64,000 nucleotides of DNA from Cyrtodaria siliqua (lineage: Eukaryota; Mollusca; Bivalvia; Adapedonta; Hiatellidae). Below the pieces are notes generated by a model. The model was not told the DNA's origin. It saw nothing but the letters and a program-made list of their open reading frames with translations, and made no database searches. A program made the translations under genes and the position numbers. Location: NCBI GenBank assembly GCA_037043455.1, contig JAWPHD010006807.1:1-64000 (forward strand), in the 5' to 3' direction. This document shows positions 59,052 to 64,000 of this stretch, piece by piece (positions within the stretch are counted from its first letter, which is position 1; every line of letters starts with the position of its first letter).

Positions 59052-60214
59052 AAAAGAAATATAAAAAGATCGGACAGGGAAAGTAGCATTCAAGGAGGAC
59101 AGTCAACCACAAAACACAGAAACAAACACGCAAACAGACAAACAAGAAGGCAAAAGCAATAATAAATGCAAACGACATCACAAACACAAAAGGGTTGACA
59201 ATAGGGCTACCGCCTTGGAACGGTCAGTGGCAAAGTAGGCTACTGGGGGTTTAAACCGGTTCTAGGGTGCACCAAACCTCACACTTACCCTTCCCATTAA
59301 AACAGGACAGTGTAAATAAATAAATCCCCGCCATGATCTTATCTTTAACCAACAAGGCAGCATCAATAGGTAATATAAGTAAAACACAAATATGCTCGGG
59401 TAATTATAAAACAAAAAAACAATAGCCTAGAAAGCCACAATGAAGGTACTCAATGGCTTGGCAGAAGCCAGAGCAGTAAGGGAATAAACCATTAAGGGCA
59501 CGACAAGAAAGATCATAGACAAACATCAAACGCCACCGTCCCAATGGGCTTTAGGTAGGCGTCATCATAGGGTCCACAGCCTATCCGGTCATCGTACAAT
59601 TAAAGAGGAAAGCACAGTGGCGAACTGTAAAAGGGTCCACCACCAAGCATGCAAGTTTTTTAACAAGTTTAACAAAGATAGTATGAAAGTGATCATGACC
59701 AAGAATCTTACGAAGTTTATAAATCACATCACCATAGAAGTCAGGTTGTGATAGTCCTTGTCGCAGAAGAGTCCTTAAATTATTTTTATATTTGGAAAGA
59801 AGATCAGGGTTACGATAATAACATTTTGCAAAGGTTTTACGAAGTTTATGGTAACGGTAACCCTGATTGAGCAACTTTTTAGTTATACAAAGATTACGAA
59901 TACAAAAGTCCTCAACTCGAGTACAAGCTCTAGAAAAACGAATAAGTTGAGACACATACACCCCATAAGAAGTTGCTCGGGGAACATCCCCATCCAAGTG
60001 GGGATAATTAACAGTCAAAATTAAAATCATCTCTCTTGTCATAGATTTTGCTAATTATTTCACCATTTTCAATCGAGAGATCTAAATCAAGAAAAGATGC
60101 GTTATTATCAGATATATTTTCTTTATTAAGCTGAAGTTCCTTAGGATAAATATTATCAACCATAGTTGGAAAGAAAGGGTTGTCAATGTTCAATATGTCA
60201 TCCAGATACCGAGA
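59052..60214 (-). mobile_element. 5'-truncated retroelement nested in repeat family 3
   Basis: On the minus strand it begins abruptly inside a reverse-transcriptase core near 60211 and runs through the coding relic into about 500 bp of 3' noncoding sequence. That 3' sequence matches 53577-53946. Truncation at the 5' end and an intact 3' end fit target-primed reverse transcription. Confidence 0.75.
59581..60211 (-). pseudogene. Reverse-transcriptase relic with YLDD box and a frameshift
   Basis: The relic opens with RYLDDILNIDNP, whose YLDD is the catalytic RT motif. IYPKELQLNK and ASFLDLDLSIENG follow. Near 60020 the frame shifts between RDDFNFDC and VNYPHLDGDVP, consistent with a small deletion. 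The rest (SYGVYVSQLIRFSRA, KQGYRYHKL-like) continues to a stop at 59581. Similar ORFs are common in mollusc and cnidarian genomes; the exact retroelement class is uncertain. Inactive. Confidence 0.75.
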
Positions 60215-61684
60215 GGTTCATTATGGAGTGAAAAACTCTAAATCAAATAAAGGGCTGTGATTCTGTAATAAATTAGGCATCCACAATTTGTGATGTAGAA
60301 GGACATCAAGGTAATCAGTTGTTACGCGTACAAGAAGTTTGGGAACAATCAATTCGAAAATGTTTGAGAAAAAATGTGTTAACAGGTCATTATTATACAA
60401 TATTAAAGTGGACAATTCTAAGTCAAACAAAGAGCCATAATTCTAAAATAAATTAGGCAATCAATGATGCGGGATGTAGAGGGACATAAGATCATCAGTT
60501 GTTATGGGTATATTAAGTTTGGGAACAATCAATTCGAACATGTTTAAGAAAAAATGTGTTAACATGCCATTATACAACATTAGAGTGAAAAGTCTAAGTC
60601 AAACAAGGGGCCATAATTCTGTAATAAATTGAGCAATCAATGATGGGCAATGTACAAGGACATAAGGTCATCAGTTGATACGTGTACATGAAGTTTGGGA
60701 ACAATCAATTCGAAAATGTTTGAAACAAAATATGTTAACAGGTCATTATACAATATTAAAGTGGAATATTCTAAGTCAAACAAAGGGCCATATATTCTGT
60801 AATAAATTAGGCAATCAATGATGGGTGATGTACAGGGACATAAGTTCATCAGTTGTTATGAGTATATGAAGTTTGGGAATAATCCATTTAAAAGTGTTTG
60901 AGATATGCAAGTATTAAAATGTGTTACGCGACGGGACGCGACGGCACAAAATTAATGATGGGTGATGTATAGTGACATAAGTTCATCAGTTGTTATGAGT
61001 ATATGACGTTTGGGAACAATCCATTCAAAAGTGTTTGAGATATGCAAGTATTAAAAATGTGTTACGCGACGGGACGCGACGTTAGGGACAACGTGATTCC
61101 TATATAGCCCCACTTCATTCTGTGAAACCTGGGGTATAATGTAGAGTGATTAAGGCAGTATCTGGCATTTGCAATACATGAAGGCGCCACAACTCTGGTG
61201 TTACTAATCCAGCATAGCTGATTTTCAAACTTATCCGACCTTTCATTAATCAAATCAAACATCAAAGACAAAATGAAGATGCTAGTGTTCAAATGCCGAA
61301 TATGGCATTTTGAATAACTCAAGGTGCCAACATTCTGATGTTCCTGGTCCGATATAGCTGGTTGCCCAACTTGTCCGAGCTTGATAAAGATCAAATACAA
61401 AATGAAAGTACTAGTGTTCACAAGGCAGCATATGGCATTTTTCAGTAAAACGAAGGTTATAACTGATGTTACTGGCTGGCTTTCGAACTTGTCCAAGCCA
61501 TCATTGATATAAAGACCCTGGCAAAGTTTGATAAATATTCGATTAATAATGAAGGCCCTATCGTGTTCACAAGGCAAAACAAGAGACGGACACTGATGAT
61601 GGACGGACTCGCCATCTCACAAGTAACTACTGTATCCCTATATTGTAACCTGGCACATGAAAATTCCTTAATAAAGGAAGTTGC

Positions 61685-61865
61685 ACGACACCCGTCTTGA
61701 ATTGAATTGAATTGGATTTTATAGTCGCACCAACAGCTAAGGTCATATAGCGACTTTCCAGCTTCCATTGGTGGAGGAAGACCCCAGGTGCCCCTTCGTG
61801 CACGGGCGGGCACCTGGGTAGAACCACCGACAAGACACCCGTCTTGACAACGATACAATAGACTA
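61685..61865 (+). mobile_element. SINE-like fragment
   Basis: It starts with GAATTGAATTGAATTGGATT and contains CGACTTTCCAGCTTCCATTG, GGTGGAGGAAGACCCC and CACCTGGGTAGAACCACCGA, related to the other GTAGAACCA-tailed fragments. GACACCCGTCTTGA flanks both sides (61688 and 61843), a possible target-site duplication. Confidence 0.6.
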
Positions 61866-62141
61866 AGTAAGGAATACAGCTGGGAAGTAATGCCTTTTCC
61901 TGTATGTATATACTCTTTCCAATGGTTTGTTCCAAGATAAGTTAATATGATTAGAACACTTAGCTGAATGAAGCTTTCAGTTTCACACAATAAACAAGGC
62001 AGTTTTAGTAATATTGTGTCAAAAAAAAAAAAAAAATGCCATTCGTTCCTGGTATTCAAACCTTGTGTGGTTTATGTGTAGGACACTCTAGGTAGTAGCT
62101 GAGTTAATGTTGAAGAGTAATTCTCATCTGTAAATACATGC

Positions 62142-62348
62142 TACAGAAATGTAGCGCCTATGCTTCTTGAGCGAGTGGAAGTTGCAGTTACCGCAGCACA
62201 TATGCTGAACATAATTCGGGCTTTACAGTGCACCAACACAAACGAGGTTATCTTGCACCAACAGGAAGGCGTAAGTGAACATTCCAGGCACACTTTACAT
62301 AGGCTGAAGTACCACGTGCTGAGTGACGTACCACATACGACTGGCTGA
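62142..62348 (+). CDS. Possible terminal exon, unknown protein
   Basis: An acceptor-like ATGCTACAG is followed by an open frame that contains MLLERVEVAVTAAHMLNIIR and ends VLSDVPHTTG-stop. AATAAA lies 45 bp beyond the stop. An internal GGCGTAAGT could be a donor instead. No family recognised. Confidence 0.25.
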   Translation, partial: YRNVAPMLLERVEVAVTAAHMLNIIRALQCTNTNEVILHQQEGVSEHSRHTLHRLKYHVLSDVPHTTG

Positions 62349-62399
62349 GCTAATGGAGAAGTGTAGCTTTTTTGTTGTCTGGAATGTATATAAATAAAC

Positions 62400-64000
62400 A
62401 AGACGCTTTGACTGTTAACATCAAGATTTATTTAGCCAATATATCTATATTTTCAGTCTAGATACACATATGCAATCATGCCCATGATATACACTATCTG
62501 CCTGTAAAATGTGAAATCTGCTCTATAGGACTTTGTTATTTAATTATGCTAATCAACAACTCTTCTTAAATCGGTATATCTACACAACACTGCATCAATA
62601 ACACTGCATCAATTACGGATGGACTCTTCCAAGCATTTCATTTCATTCCAATACTTTATTAGGGTTCCATTCTTGAACATTTGTGATGTAAAATAATGGG
62701 TTATCAACATATTTTTCAGTTTCTGTATTAAAAGTCCATCCTTTAAGTTCTGGCAGATAAGATAATCCTGCTACTTGCATGCTTAATCCCTTAAATTCTA
62801 AACAAATCATAATACATGTACATGCACGAGTTACCCATCATAATACATGCAAGAGTTGCCTTTTATAACAAATATACATGCGTTACAGTAAAACTAGTAT
62901 CCATATTGGAATCCATCCTTTTTCTATTACAGTAGTTATGTCTGTACTTGATTCCATGTCAGTAGGTATGACAGATTCATGATGAGGTGATATGTCAGCT
63001 GTGCCAGCAACACAAGATCATGTTTACAACTATATGGGGAATATTACAACCTAGGATGGGGTAACCTTGGCAACACAAGCATCGGCACTCAACAATTCTG
63101 GATACACATGAAATATATCGATTAAATACAATGAGTACAGTATGGATGCATTATTAATCAGGTTTTGGCAAATTGTGTAAAAAGTCAATGTACATTTTCA
63201 TCCAAATAAATGCCAATTGGACATTTCTTTTTCTCAAGTTATTCAAGACATTAATGCTCGAACCATTCTTTAAAATAACCGTCTGAATTGTTTGCAGAAG
63301 TGAATTACTTACAAATATCATTTAATAGCCAGACCTTCGCCATTAGACTTGAAGTGTAAAATGCCATCATATCATTAAATTTATATCAAAATTCTTCCAT
63401 ACAAACTTATTTTTATGTATGTCAGAAGATTTCCGACTTGTATGGGAGATAACAAGACCAGGAGAGATTGTTTTGTTGCAGTCCATTACCTCCCCTTACA
63501 CACATGAGCGTCGAGTATGTCATAAGGCGCCAACAGAAATAAACATTCCAGGCCCAGCTACCATTTACAGCCATACAAATCTATGGACCTAGAACTCCTG
63601 CAGAACTGCCGAGTTGATGCAAATTCTATTAAGACACATTATTTACACTGGAACCAGGTAACTGCTCAGTGCCACTACTCGTGTGGAACAAAACACGGGT
63701 CATCATGAAGCCCTTTAATATCATGACAAAATATCTGATAATGAACAGGAATTTGGAGGCCTTCTACCCATCTGCCAGGACAGGCAGAGGCCCTATTCTA
63801 AATACATTCAAGGTGAATTTCCAGACGCAGTGGAAGTTACAGGGACGATACATGGTATTTCTTGACAACTATGTATATATGGCGAAGTCTCAACAACGCC
63901 GAATAAACAGATTCTGAGCAATCACGTAATGGAATAAAAATTTAATGAAAATTTAGTCTATAAATATGATAAAAAAATCGTTGAATATCTCGATAACCTA
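62400..64000. other. No gene recognised
   Basis: AT-rich sequence. A 82-codon ORF at 63669-63917 (ending QQRRINRF) has no recognised relatives and no supporting signals. Confidence 0.4.

Larger units (their letters stand above)
58466..61140 (+). mobile_element. Dispersed repeat family 3, copy 2, interrupted by a retroelement
   Basis: 58466-59050 and 60214-61140 together match 44290-45185 and its internal units (GAGAACTGTATGTTAGGCGT; GTTCATTATGGAGTGAAAAA). The break falls where copy 1 reads continuously across GCACATGAAGTTCATT. Confidence 0.8.

Noticed and set aside
61062..62059. Minus-strand ORFs of 171 and 196 codons
   Set aside because: They run through dispersed repeat family 3 and a SINE-like fragment, including a translated poly-T tract; no conserved motif.

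Overview
The window is animal nuclear DNA, most likely from a bivalve mollusc. It is AT-rich, its one clear gene is split into many small exons, and it is full of tandem arrays, SINE-like and MITE-like elements and internally repetitive dispersed repeats of the kind common in bivalve genomes. The bivalve assignment is inference from repeat style; no organelle, rRNA or marker gene is present to fix it.

The only confidently recognised host gene is SMG7, a nonsense-mediated mRNA decay (NMD) factor, on the minus strand. I reconstructed 16 coding exons, from an ATG at 46901 down to 12873. All have GT/AG splice sites, all phases agree, and they sum to 1629 nt or 543 codons. They cover the 14-3-3-like phosphoserine-binding domain, the helical-hairpin domain and the start of the low-complexity C-terminal region. 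The C-terminal exons lie beyond the left edge of the window.

Layout, left to right. Positions 1-12276 are an 18-bp satellite array that sits inside SMG7 intron 16 and runs off the left edge. Positions 12280-46950 are the SMG7 exons with introns loaded with repeats: three copies of a dispersed repeat with a 320-bp internal period, TIR elements, long hairpins, a 417-bp LTR-type element whose LTRs each carry a tRNA-like cloverleaf, and several minisatellites. Two minisatellites (19033-19722 and 42251-44208) are tandem copies of an SMG7 3' splice site together with the first 14-17 nt of its exon. Three other arrays lie within about 15 bp of SMG7 splice sites. Positions 47000-64000 hold no recognised host gene. 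They hold repeats, two decayed reverse-transcriptase relics plus a third 3'-end fragment, a 35-bp minisatellite, and two low-confidence ORFs (55342-55656 and 62142-62348).

The most unusual observation is the repeated association of tandem arrays with SMG7 exon-intron junctions, two of which multiply a functional acceptor about 17-fold and 35-fold in an RNA-surveillance gene. The second is the miniature LTR element carrying a Pol III tRNA-like promoter inside its LTRs.
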